DNA from: Roseibium salinum
GTDB lineage: Bacteria > Pseudomonadota > Alphaproteobacteria > Rhizobiales > Stappiaceae
Assembly: GCF_026240905.1 (NCBI RefSeq)
Contig: NZ_JAPEVI010000003.1
Span: 2,790,001-2,854,000 of the forward strand
Length of the DNA: 64,000 nucleotides
Direction of reading: 5' to 3'
Shown: piece after piece, positions 1 through 8,340 of the stretch
Numbering within the stretch: position 1 is the stretch's first letter
How the letters are laid out: each line of letters opens with the position of its first letter
Made by a program: the position numbers and the translations under genes
Notes under the pieces: model-generated
What the model was told of the DNA's origin: nothing
Seen by the model: the letters and a program-made list of their open reading frames with translations, nothing else
Databases searched by the model: none

Positions 1-625
1 CCAGATCCGCGACGACAACTTCGCTCTGAAAGCTTCGTGCCAGTGCCCAGGCCCCGTTGTGGGCGATCGTCGATGCGCCGCAACCGCCCTTCACACCGAA
101 GAAGGCAATGGAGCGGCCAAGAGGCTCCGCAGCGGGATCGCCGTAGAGGTTCGCAATGGAACCGATCAGCTGATAGACGTTCACCGGCGTGATCAGGTAT
201 TCGCTGACGCCTCGGGAAATCAGATCCCGGTAAAGCGTAACGTCGTTCACATCGCCGATGACGATCACCTTCGTGCCGGCATCGCAGTATTCCGCCAATT
301 GTTCGAGGCTGGCGATTAGGTTGTCACGCTGAGCCGAACTTTCGACAATGATCAGGTTCGGGGTCGGCGCCTGCGCGAATGTCTCGAGTGCCGCCGGGAT
401 CCCGCCCATGTCGATCTTCAAGTGGGCTTTTGCCATGCGGCGATCGTCCAGCGCTGTCTCGGCGACTCGCTTCGTGGCATCCGTCAGGCAGAACGCATGA
501 AGCGTGATACGCGGAATAGGGCCGATATTCGTGGCTTCGCCGCTGCCGGCGAACTGATGATCAGTAGGCTCGGACATAGTATCCAAATAGCCGCCCATAT
601 CTTTAACCTCTGGATTAGTGCTCAT
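1..625 (-). CDS. cpaE: Tad pilus assembly ATPase-like protein CpaE (partial, C-terminus beyond window)
   Basis: The first 208 residues of a MinD/ParA-type protein of Tad pilus loci; the rest lies left of position 1. The N-terminal part (about residues 35-160) looks like the receiver-like domain of CpaE, which localises the pilus machinery. A deviant Walker A loop, FFGVKGGCGAST (residues 175-186), begins the ATPase domain. The ATG at 625 lies 9 bp after the cpaD stop, so the gene continues the leftward cpaB-cpaC-cpaD operon. The family role is polar localisation of the Tad apparatus; that role here is inferred from homology and synteny. Confidence 0.93.
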   Translation of the reverse strand, partial: MSTNPEVKDMGGYLDTMSEPTDHQFAGSGEATNIGPIPRITLHAFCLTDATKRVAETALDDRRMAKAHLKIDMGGIPAALETFAQAPTPNLIIVESSAQRDNLIASLEQLAEYCDAGTKVIVIGDVNDVTLYRDLISRGVSEYLITPVNVYQLIGSIANLYGDPAAEPLGRSIAFFGVKGGCGASTIAHNGAWALARSFQSEVVVADL

Positions 626-633
626 TCTTTCAC

Positions 634-1347
634 CTATTCAGCGACCTCTGCACCGACACCTTCCTTGTAGGTCCCGCCTGTCACGTCGCCTTTGCGGTAG
701 TTTTCGATGACAACCGCACGCCGGTTCTGATCCACGGGAGTGGAAGCTCGCGGTGTCAGCAGATCGGACGGATTTTCCACCATCATGGCGAGATTGGACT
801 GTGTCGCGCAGCCGAAATTCTCGTAGGAAGCGTTTTCGCCGACGCCGCCGCCGATATTTCTCGGCCATGAACCACAAGGGCCGGCGGTTGCCTGCATTCG
901 GGCATAGGACAGGCGTATCGGAGCGTCGGCCGACGGATCTCCGACACGATAGGTACGTGTGCTGATCCGGGACCGGCCGAGCCCACCGCGCTGGAGAGCG
1001 CTGCGGATATCATCGGTAACCGCATGAACGGCGGCTTCGTTTGCTCCGCCCGAGGGCACCAGGATCTCTACCGCGCCGTTGCCGTCTTGCTGGGATTGGG
1101 CGGCAAAGGCCGTAATCGTGTCCTCGATCGGACCGTAAAGAGCACGTGTGTTGCGCCCGATCGGAAGATCGAGAGTTTCCGGCTCCTCGGTCACGACGAT
1201 CGGGTGCCTCAGTCTGTAATCGTTGGACGCCAGCAACTGGGCCGATGGCTGCGACTGGCTCTGACAGCCGGCAATGACCAGGCATCCAAAGAGCACGAGC
1301 GCGGACTTGGACGCGGCTGCGATGCGGACCGTATTTTGCTTATTCAT
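634..1347 (-). CDS. cpaD: Tad pilus assembly lipoprotein CpaD
   Basis: A 237-residue lipoprotein of the CpaD family, an outer-membrane-associated partner of the CpaC secretin in Tad pilus secretion. The N-terminus is a lipoprotein signal with the lipobox VIAGC, the lipidated Cys being residue 28. The middle region (EILVPSGGANE) and the Cys-containing WPRNIGGG/FGCATQSN segment are typical of the family. It sits between cpaC (10 bp upstream) and cpaE in one operon. Length and position are normal for the family. Confidence 0.92.
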   Translation of the reverse strand: MNKQNTVRIAAASKSALVLFGCLVIAGCQSQSQPSAQLLASNDYRLRHPIVVTEEPETLDLPIGRNTRALYGPIEDTITAFAAQSQQDGNGAVEILVPSGGANEAAVHAVTDDIRSALQRGGLGRSRISTRTYRVGDPSADAPIRLSYARMQATAGPCGSWPRNIGGGVGENASYENFGCATQSNLAMMVENPSDLLTPRASTPVDQNRRAVVIENYRKGDVTGGTYKEGVGAEVAE

Positions 1348-1357
1348 CCGTCCGTCC

Positions 1358-2809
1358 TCACTTGTAGATGAACCCGACCTGGCCGTGATATGTGCCTTCA
1401 GCCATTGTGCCGCTTGAGCTAAATATTTTGTTTAGCCGGTTGAGAAAAATCGACTCAGCGTCAGACGGCGGCAGCAGGTTTTTGTCCGGCCGCACCATTT
1501 TCTGTTCGGCGATCGGCTGGACCACGTAGGGGGTCACGAACACCGCCAGCTCCGTCTGATTGCGCAGGAAATCCCGGCTCTTGAACAGACTTCCGAGGAT
1601 CGGGATCTGCATCAGGCCTGGCACGCCTTCGAGCGATTGCTGATAGGATTCCTTCAAAAGGCCGGCCATGACCAGCGTGCCTCCGGAAGGCAGTTCCATC
1701 GTCGACTCGGCCCGTCTCACCTTAAGGGCCGAGATGGTTATGCCGCCGGCTGAAACCGCCCCTTCATTGCTGAGTTCGCTGACTTCGGTCTTCACCCGCA
1801 GGCTGATGCGTCCACCGGACAGCACGACCGGCGTGAAATCCAGTCCGACACCGAATTTCTTGAATTCAACCGAAATTCCGTCATCGTCCTGTGAGATCGG
1901 GACCGGGAATTCACCGCCGGCCAGGAAGCTCGCGTTCTCACCCGATATCGCCGTAAGTGTCGGTTCAGCCAGTGTGCGGACCACCCCATCGCGCTGCAAA
2001 GCCTGAAGCTCCGCGGAAATGCTCGTGGCACCGCTGACGAAATCCAGTGCGACAAAGGCCTGGTTCACGATTGAAGGGTTCACGTTGAACCCGGGGTCAT
2101 TGACACCGCGCGGGGTGAAGTTTCCTGTTCCGATAGAGGCGCCGAAGCGGACACCCAGCTGCTTGATGACCGACCGCTCGACCTCTGCGACGGTCACTTT
2201 CAAATGCACCTGGTCCTTGCCCACTACATTGATGAGGTTGACGACATCCGTCGCGGCACCCCCTTGAAACTTGGCGGCAATGTCTGCGGCCTGCTGCGCT
2301 TCCAGCGTGCTCTTGGCGGTTCCGCTCAGGATGACGCTGCCATTGACGGATTCAGCGGCAATATTCGATCCGGGAATCAGCTTGCGGATGATGCGGGAGA
2401 TATCCGAGGTATCTTTTTCAACCCTGATGTCGAAGCTTGCCAGTTCACGGCCGCTGCGGCTGAAAAGAACGAGGCGCGACTGGCCGGCCGTATTGCCGAT
2501 GACGAATATCCGGCGCGGCGTTCTCAGGACGGCATCGGCGATCTCGGGACTGGAGACGAGCACGTCGGCGGCGTCTTCCGCCAGATTGATGACCACGGAG
2601 CGCCCGATGCCCACATTGAGTATGCGGTCACTGGCACGTTCCCCTGAAGCGATATGGATCTGGCTCGGGAAATTTTCCCCGGCATTTGCGGTCGGCAGTG
2701 ACATGCCGAGCGCCAGGCCGGCGATCGCGGCAGTGGCTATTATCTTTCGGATAAAATCTCTCATTGCGCCCCCCGCGCCGAATCTTCTGACCTGAACCGG
2801 TGTCATCAT
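1358..2809 (-). CDS. cpaC: Tad pilus secretin CpaC
   Basis: Type II/III secretion system secretin forming the outer-membrane pore for the Flp pilus. A Sec signal (MRDFIRKIIATAAIAG) begins at residue 16. It is followed by the pilus-formation N-terminal domain (ILNVGIGRSVVINL), a BON-like region and the C-terminal secretin domain with GGTLVMAGLL and VPGLMQIPILGSLF motifs. The first ATG overlaps the cpaB stop (ATGA), favouring translational coupling; an internal ATG at 2764 starts exactly at the signal peptide and is a plausible alternative start. The final residues QVGFIYK are normal for alphaproteobacterial CpaC. Confidence 0.94.
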   Translation of the reverse strand: MMTPVQVRRFGAGGAMRDFIRKIIATAAIAGLALGMSLPTANAGENFPSQIHIASGERASDRILNVGIGRSVVINLAEDAADVLVSSPEIADAVLRTPRRIFVIGNTAGQSRLVLFSRSGRELASFDIRVEKDTSDISRIIRKLIPGSNIAAESVNGSVILSGTAKSTLEAQQAADIAAKFQGGAATDVVNLINVVGKDQVHLKVTVAEVERSVIKQLGVRFGASIGTGNFTPRGVNDPGFNVNPSIVNQAFVALDFVSGATSISAELQALQRDGVVRTLAEPTLTAISGENASFLAGGEFPVPISQDDDGISVEFKKFGVGLDFTPVVLSGGRISLRVKTEVSELSNEGAVSAGGITISALKVRRAESTMELPSGGTLVMAGLLKESYQQSLEGVPGLMQIPILGSLFKSRDFLRNQTELAVFVTPYVVQPIAEQKMVRPDKNLLPPSDAESIFLNRLNKIFSSSGTMAEGTYHGQVGFIYK

Positions 2810-3569
2810 TCACCTGCCTGACTGGTAACGCCGTATTTCACGTAGCTCACACCACGCCTGCGGCTATTGTCCTCGTCGGCATCATCTTCGGAATCCAACG
2901 CACTGCGGAGAGCCAGGGAAATTGTCCCGACCTGTTGAGACTGGGCGACAACCTCGGATTCCGACAATGTCAGCTCAAGGGTCGCGGTCCTTTTGGGAGA
3001 AAGGTTTTTCTGGTCCTGCTCGCCAGCCGTCGTGGTGTCGATCGCGAGGACGCGGACGTTTTCAAGAAATGTCTCGCTGGTCGCCCCCCGATCGGATTTG
3101 CGCGTCAGGATGAGATCCACCTTGTCGCCGGGAAGGATAAAGCCACCGGCCGTTGTTTCCGCTTCCACGCTTACCGCAATGGCGCGCTTGCCCTTCGGCA
3201 GAATGGCGGACATGAAGCCCTTGTCGGTGTTGATCAGACGTTCGGGACGAATCGGCTCGCCGGCAAAGATCGGTGCCCGGGCGATCTGCCCCGAATACTC
3301 TTCCAGTGCTCCCGGTGAACCTTTTTGAGCACGGCGCCGTTTGGAAGCGCATCCTCCGGCCACGGCGCCCAGGAGAGGTCGGCCGGGCTGAGCTTCCCAC
3401 CCAGCAGGATATCCTTCCCCGCGACGAGAACCTCGGCGTTCTTTTGCTCTACGACGTGCGCTTGGGTAACCTCTGGCTCAGGGGTTCCGCTGGACATCAT
3501 AACCATGCGGAACGCCACAAAACCTGCAGCGACGGCGATTGCCAGTACAAAAATTCGAGCGAATTTCAT
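2806..3569 (-). pseudogene. cpaB: Tad pilus assembly protein CpaB/RcpC, interrupted by a -1 frameshift
   Basis: CpaB is a periplasmic SAF-domain protein needed for Flp pilus assembly. The N-terminal part (MKFARIFVLAIAVAAG, then NAEVLVAGKDILLGGKLSPADLSW) is in one frame. The SAF/RcpC C-terminal part (GSPGALEEYSGQIARAPI onward) is in the -1 frame. The switch falls at a run of five A on the coding strand (3322-3326); one more A would restore GAVLKKGSPGALEE. The ATG at 3569 is chosen because the longer frame begins at TTG (3581). Either an indel in the assembly, a true mutation or slippage on CAAAAAG explains it. Downstream cpaC overlaps its stop. Confidence 0.85.
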
Positions 3570-3823
3570 GACCAAACCCAATATTTCAAAGCGCGCATGC
3601 GCTGTTCCCGACTAGGATGAGGGGTAATTGGTCAAAACATGGTTAATCAGATGTAGCTATTTTTGGTTATCATTCGTTAACTTTACCAAACTCGTCGGTA
3701 ACTTCCGGCAATTTCCCGAAAAACTGATCAATTCGGACGCAATAGCTTCGATACGACCCTCAGGATCCGTATAATTCTTTATTCAAAAGAGGGATTTAAT
3801 CAGGAAACTAGCCAGGGCCGCCA

Positions 3824-4339
3824 CTAAATGCCCTGTCCGATCATCTTGAAAAATTCTGTCGAGGAGAATACCTGCAGGCCCGCGATCGCAATCGCTATGC
3901 CGTAGGGAATCCCGCTTTTCTTGTCGTGCAGCCTTGCAAACCATTCCTGGCGCGCCAATGAGGTCGGCACGACTTCAAACTGTCTGACATAGAGAAGTCC
4001 AAGGGTCAGAACCATTCCGTAAATCCCGACAAGCATTACGAAGACAATCAGGTCGTGAGTAAAGCCGACCCAGAGCGATATGGCGCTGATGAACTTGACG
4101 TCACCGCCCCCCATCCAGCCGGCGGCAAAAAAGGCGAAACCGACCGGAAAGACCACCAGCAGACCCAAGGCATGAATGCCCCAGCCGGCAAGCGGAAGGC
4201 TGGTACCGAGGGCCACAACCACGAAGCCTGCAACCAGCAGGATCGATACCCTGTTCCGGATCGTCATCGTCAGCAGGTCCGAAGCACCGCCGAATGCCAC
4301 AAGCATCGGAAAAACAACTAGGATAGCCGCCTCAATCAT
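3824..4339 (-). CDS. cpaA: Prepilin peptidase CpaA (A24 aspartic protease)
   Basis: A 171-residue polytopic membrane peptidase that processes Flp prepilin and the TadE-type pseudopilins. The two catalytic aspartates of the A24 family are visible in GGASDLLTMTIRNR and GWMGGGDVKF (GxGD-type). Several hydrophobic helices span the remainder. The ATG at 4339 is preferred to one at 4378 because GGAAG-like GGAAGTTCG precedes it, and the protein then starts directly with a membrane helix as in relatives. It lies between the pilin gene, from which it is separated by a terminator, and cpaB after a 254-bp AT-rich gap with no gene seen. Confidence 0.92.
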   Translation of the reverse strand: MIEAAILVVFPMLVAFGGASDLLTMTIRNRVSILLVAGFVVVALGTSLPLAGWGIHALGLLVVFPVGFAFFAAGWMGGGDVKFISAISLWVGFTHDLIVFVMLVGIYGMVLTLGLLYVRQFEVVPTSLARQEWFARLHDKKSGIPYGIAIAIAGLQVFSSTEFFKMIGQGI

Positions 4340-4424
4340 CGAACTTCCGTTTTCATGGACTTCAGTACGGGTGATCATAATGGCCGAAAGTTAACGCTTC
4401 GCGGACGCGCCGCATCAGGCCGGG

Positions 4425-4457
4425 TAATAAAAAACGGGCAGCGAACTGCCCGTTTCT
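4425..4457 (-). terminator. Rho-independent terminator after the Flp pilin gene
   Basis: A 10-bp perfect stem (AAACGGGCAG / CTGCCCGTTT) closes a UUCG tetraloop on the minus strand and runs into T6ATT. It lies 29 bp beyond the pilin stop and before cpaA, so it probably makes a short, abundant pilin transcript with reduced read-through into cpaA. Confidence 0.88.
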
Positions 4458-4485
4458 TGAGTCTGTAATCTCGACCTGACGCGGC

Positions 4486-4656
4486 TTAGACTTTGCCGAG
4501 TTCGGTGTTGATCTTGGTGAAGACGCCCGTAAGGGTCGTACCAGCCAGCGCAACGGCGGTGAGAATCACCACGGACAGCAGGCCAGCAATCAGGCCGTAT
4601 TCAATTGCGGTTGCACCGGATTCGTCATTGGCGAAACGATTGATAAGCGATTTCAT
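4486..4656 (-). CDS. pilA: Flp family type IVb pilin
   Basis: Major subunit of the Tad/Flp pilus: 56 residues, short positively charged leader, then the signature GATAIEYGLIAG and one hydrophobic helix. Family knowledge places the CpaA cleavage after the Gly of ESG, leaving Glu at +5 and the EY pair typical of Flp pilins. The ATG at 4656 has a GGAG Shine-Dalgarno 8 bp upstream; longer in-frame starts would destroy the leader. A strong terminator follows. The upstream region is AT-rich and probably carries its promoter. Confidence 0.95.
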   Translation of the reverse strand: MKSLINRFANDESGATAIEYGLIAGLLSVVILTAVALAGTTLTGVFTKINTELGKV

Positions 4657-5182
4657 AGTGTTTGCTCCAAGTACCACTGATTTGACAGCTTCAAGCCCAC
4701 CGGATCTTTTTTCGGTCCGATTGGACATGGGCTGACATTAGGAGAAAGAGCTTTCCAACATGTTAAATTCACCTGCAAAGATAGAGCAAAATCCGAGAAA
4801 CGCAAATATAGTTAACAGTTCGTATAGATAATTTTTCATTAATACAGTAAAATAACTTTAGTAAATACTGCCCTCCCTCCGGCAACCCGATCCGACAGGG
4901 GCGTATCTCATGAATATACAGCGAACGCGGATTAACTACTGACAAATAGACTTCGGATTCAGCACATCGATCTACAGCACATTTTCGTTAGGCCAGATCA
5001 TGACACCCGGAAGAAAATTTCCCGGCAAGACTCGTGTTGTCATGAATACAGGCAGATGCGGTTTCTCCTGCATGGCACGGAAAATCGGCAACGGCGCGGG
5101 CTTGTCTCCGCCGTTAGCAGATCGTTCACCACGTTTGAGGCATCCTATCGCAGGACAATATACATATGGAGTACCCAGAGGC
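4657..5182. promoter_or_regulatory. AT-rich divergent intergenic region between the two arms of the Tad locus
   Basis: About 525 bp without a supportable gene. It is markedly AT-rich (notably 4745-4870), as expected for promoters of the leftward pilin gene and the rightward CpaC-N-domain gene. I could not assign a -35/-10 pair with confidence. Confidence 0.5.
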
Positions 5183-5647
5183 ATGTTAACGAACCTAATC
5201 AGATGGACAGGCCTGCTTGCGGTTGCGATCCACGGAAGTGTCGCGATGGCGCAGGATGGGCCCGTCATGGTGACGGTCGACCGCGCCAAGGTCTTCCGCA
5301 TCGACGACGGTGCGTCTGCGGTCATTGTCGGCAATCCGTTCATTGCCGACGTCGCCATGTTTGATGACAACACCGTCGTCATCACCGGCAAGAGCTACGG
5401 CACCACCAATCTCGTCATTCTCGATGCGGACAACAAGCCAATCGTCGACGAGGTGATCACCGTCCGGGCGTCAGAGGACGATGTGGTCTCGGTCTACCGG
5501 AAATCCGCGCGGATGAGCTTGTCGTGTCAACCGATGTGCGAGCCGACGCTGCGCCTCGGAGATGACGCCGAGGCATTCAAGAATGCCGCGGAGCAAGCCA
5601 CCTCGCGGAACGGTCTGGCGCTCGAGGCCGCCGGCAGCAGAAACTAA
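5183..5647 (+). CDS. Pilus assembly protein with CpaC N-terminal-type domain
   Basis: A 154-residue exported protein whose mature part (MVTVDRAKVFRIDDGASAVIVGNPFIADVAMF) matches the pilus-formation N-terminal domain found at the front of CpaC secretins, but with no secretin domain after it. A signal peptide (MLTNLIRWTGLLAVAIHG to AMA) begins at the ATG chosen, preceded by CAGAGGC. An in-frame extension back to 5000 exists but lacks coding character. It is the first gene of the rightward arm, followed by two pseudopilin genes, so it probably acts in the periplasm with the Tad secretin; that is inference. Confidence 0.85.
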   Translation: MLTNLIRWTGLLAVAIHGSVAMAQDGPVMVTVDRAKVFRIDDGASAVIVGNPFIADVAMFDDNTVVITGKSYGTTNLVILDADNKPIVDEVITVRASEDDVVSVYRKSARMSLSCQPMCEPTLRLGDDAEAFKNAAEQATSRNGLALEAAGSRN

Positions 5648-5656
5648 GGCGGTAAC

Positions 5657-6226
5657 GTGCGGAGCAAACGTCGAATGCGTGGCGGAGAAATTTGCGATCA
5701 GCCTAATACGGCGAGCAACAGGAGGTCCCTGTGGCACGACCGCAGCGGCGTGACGGCGATCGAGTTCGCAATGGTCGCCCTGCCGTTCTTCGCCCTGGTC
5801 TTCGGGATCATCGAAGTCGGCCTTGCGCACTTTGCCAACCGCATGGTCGATAACGCGGTCGTCAGCGCCGCAAGACTGATCAGAACCGGCCAGGCAGAGA
5901 AAGGCAAGATCAGCGCGGACAGTTTCAAGCAGCAGATCTGCGATTCCATGCCCAGCTTCATGTGCGACACGGACAAGATCTATGTCGACGTCACGTCGGT
6001 GGACAGTTTCGCAAAGGCCCAGTCAACGGACAGTCTTTACGACGAGGACGGCAAGCTGAAGGAAGAATTGAGCTACAACATCGGCGGTTCTGGCGACATC
6101 GTGGTCGTGAACGTCATCTACAAATGGCCGATGGTGGCTGCCAATCTCTACCTGGATTACGCCGACCACGGCAACGAACGCCATCTGACGTCGACAATGG
6201 TATTTCGAAATGAGCCTTGGGAATAA
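5657..6226 (+). CDS. tadE: TadE/TadG-type pseudopilin
   Basis: A 189-residue minor pseudopilin. After a basic cytoplasmic leader comes DRSGVTAIEFAMVALPFF, a class IVb-like processing site with Glu at +5 followed by a membrane helix; the remainder is periplasmic with two Cys (QQICDSMPSFMCD). CpaA is the likely processing enzyme. The start is GTG with AAGGCGG a few bases upstream, 9 bp after the preceding stop, so it is probably co-transcribed with it. The stop overlaps the next gene by 17 bp. Confidence 0.9.
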   Translation: MRSKRRMRGGEICDQPNTASNRRSLWHDRSGVTAIEFAMVALPFFALVFGIIEVGLAHFANRMVDNAVVSAARLIRTGQAEKGKISADSFKQQICDSMPSFMCDTDKIYVDVTSVDSFAKAQSTDSLYDEDGKLKEELSYNIGGSGDIVVVNVIYKWPMVAANLYLDYADHGNERHLTSTMVFRNEPWE

Positions 6227-6824
6227 GTTCACGATGCGCTTTTCCGCGTCTCGCCACGGATTGCTGAACCGCTTTCGCCAGTTGTGGAGCGATCGCAGGG
6301 GCGTCTCCGCGACGGAGTTCGCCATGATTCTGCCTTTCATGCTCATCCTCCTGATCGGCATGGAAGAAGTCACGGGTGCCTTGAACCAGGATCGGAAAGT
6401 CGGCCGGATCGCCAACTCGATTGCCGATCTGGTGGCACAGGCACAATCGGTCAACACAAGCGAATTGACCGCCGTCATGGATCTGGGGGAAAAGATCCTG
6501 GCACCTTATCCCGCCAAGGACCTGGAAATCATCATCGCAAGCGTCTCCTTCGATGAGGACGGCAATCCCAGTGTCGACTGGAGCTATGACGGCACAAACG
6601 CCGCGCCATGGGCCAAAGACTCCCAACCGCCGATCACAATGCCCGATACGATTGCCATTCCCGAAACGTCGATCGTTGTCGGCCAGGCGAACGCGACCTA
6701 TACCTCACCCTTTACCGGCATCTTTACGAGCTATTTCAAGCGGGACACGTCCATCGGCCTGAGCGATACATATTACCTGCGCCCGCGCTTGACCGACACG
6801 GTGAATTGCAGCGACTGCAAGTAG
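6210..6824 (+). CDS. TadE-like pseudopilin, second copy
   Basis: A 204-residue paralogue of the gene upstream. It has a basic leader, then DRRGVSATEFAMILPFML with Glu at +5 and a single membrane helix, and a larger periplasmic part ending in a CSDC pair. It is the TadF/TadE-like minor subunit usually found as a pair in alphaproteobacterial Tad loci. The ATG overlaps the previous gene by 17 bp, indicating coupled translation; it ends the rightward pilus arm. Confidence 0.87.
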   Translation: MSLGNKFTMRFSASRHGLLNRFRQLWSDRRGVSATEFAMILPFMLILLIGMEEVTGALNQDRKVGRIANSIADLVAQAQSVNTSELTAVMDLGEKILAPYPAKDLEIIIASVSFDEDGNPSVDWSYDGTNAAPWAKDSQPPITMPDTIAIPETSIVVGQANATYTSPFTGIFTSYFKRDTSIGLSDTYYLRPRLTDTVNCSDCK

Positions 6825-6921
6825 CAACAATTTGCGCGCCCGGCCTTGATCACCCGAGCATTCCGGTTACTCTCAACCGATGCTGCGCCGCAGCACCCGG
6901 TTTGTGAATGGGATGCGATCG

Positions 6922-8340
6922 ATGGCGACAAACAAAACCTACGAGAAGATCGCCGTTGGCGATACGGCGGAGCTCATTCGCGAGTGTTCCTCGAATGATC
7001 TCCTGATCTTTGCGCATGCCTCCGGAAGCCAGAATCCGATTCACCTGCCGGACACGGACTGGACGGGCGACGGTCAGGTCGACAAGCCTGTCGCGCCCGC
7101 CATGTGGATGAGTGGACTGGCTTCCGCGGTCCTCGGGAACCTCCTTCCCGGTCCGGGAACGGTCTACAAGGCCCAGTCTCTCCGCTTTCTGGGCGGTGCG
7201 GCCGTTGGAGACAAGCTGCATGTGAAGGTTACCGCCACGGAAAAGAAGCCGGGCAATATCGTCGTCTTTGACGTTTCGGTGACCCGTGAGGACGGAACCC
7301 GGCTGATGGAGGGTGTCGCCGAAGTTGCCGCCCCGACGCAAACCATCGAATTCGACCCCAGAGAACTGCCTGCCCTTCTGGTGCAGCGCTACCGGCACTT
7401 CAACCGGATCATCCAGCTTGCAAAAACCCTGCCTGCCCTGCCGACGGCCGTCGTTGCCCCGGATGATCCCAATTCGCTCGAAGGGGCGATGATGGCAGCG
7501 CGCGAAGGCCTGATCCGACCGGTGCTGATCGGAGCGCGGAACCGGATCGAAGCGGCGGCGGAAGGCCTCGGCGAAGACATCGCTTCATTCGAACTGATCG
7601 ACATTGCGGATGAAACGGAAGCTGCGGGACAGGCCGTGGCAATGGTTCACGAAGGCCGCGTCCAGGCGATTATGAAAGGCCATCTTCATACCGACCATCT
7701 GCTGCACCACGTGGTGAAACGGGATGGCGGGCTCAGGACGGGCCGCCGGCGCATCAGCCACGTGTTCGTCATGGATATCCCGGGCCGCAAAACGCCGGTG
7801 CTGATCTCCGACGCAGCCATCAACATCACGCCGGATCTCAACGCCAAGGTGGACATCACGCAGAACGCCATCGACCTGGCTCTTTCTCTCGGTCTCGAAA
7901 TGCCGCGGGTCGGCATCCTCTCGGCCATCGAGACGGTCAATCCGGCAATCCCGTCGAGCCTTGACGCGGCCGTTCTGTCCAAGATGGCCGAACGCGGCCA
8001 GATCACCGGAGGGATCGTCGACGGCCCGCTGGCGATGGACAACGCGATCGATCTCCAGGCGGCCCGGACGAAAGGCATCACGTCGCTGGTTGCCGGCCGC
8101 GCGGAAGTGCTTATCGTTCCGAACCTTGAAACCGGCAACATGCTGGCCAAGGAACTGACCTTTATCGCTCATGCGGAATCTGCCGGCCTGGTGATCGGCG
8201 CCAAGGTACCGATCATGCTGACCAGCCGGGCCGACGACGGCCGCGCGCGCCTGGCTTCCTGCGCCCTGGCTCTGCTCTACACGCACTGGCGGGCCAAAGG
8301 AGGAGCTCCGGCCGGTATCCTCGACCGTGCGGAGAGTTGA
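6922..8340 (+). CDS. MaoC-like domain / phosphate acetyl(butyryl)transferase fusion
   Basis: A bifunctional protein of about 470 residues, annotated in relatives as enoyl-CoA hydratase/phosphate acetyltransferase. Residues about 5-145 form a MaoC hot-dog domain; residues about 170-465 are a PTA/PTB domain converting acyl-CoA and phosphate to acyl-phosphate (MKGHLHTDHLL, VMDIPGRKTPVLISDAAIN, GADV-like IVPNLETGNMLAKE). In the MaoC domain the usual D-x-N-P-x-H catalytic motif reads S-Q-N-P-I-H, so the Asp is missing and hydratase activity is doubtful. No acetate kinase gene lies nearby. An upstream in-frame ATG at 6880 is possible; 6922 gives the usual family N-terminus. Confidence 0.88.
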   Translation: MATNKTYEKIAVGDTAELIRECSSNDLLIFAHASGSQNPIHLPDTDWTGDGQVDKPVAPAMWMSGLASAVLGNLLPGPGTVYKAQSLRFLGGAAVGDKLHVKVTATEKKPGNIVVFDVSVTREDGTRLMEGVAEVAAPTQTIEFDPRELPALLVQRYRHFNRIIQLAKTLPALPTAVVAPDDPNSLEGAMMAAREGLIRPVLIGARNRIEAAAEGLGEDIASFELIDIADETEAAGQAVAMVHEGRVQAIMKGHLHTDHLLHHVVKRDGGLRTGRRRISHVFVMDIPGRKTPVLISDAAINITPDLNAKVDITQNAIDLALSLGLEMPRVGILSAIETVNPAIPSSLDAAVLSKMAERGQITGGIVDGPLAMDNAIDLQAARTKGITSLVAGRAEVLIVPNLETGNMLAKELTFIAHAESAGLVIGAKVPIMLTSRADDGRARLASCALALLYTHWRAKGGAPAGILDRAES

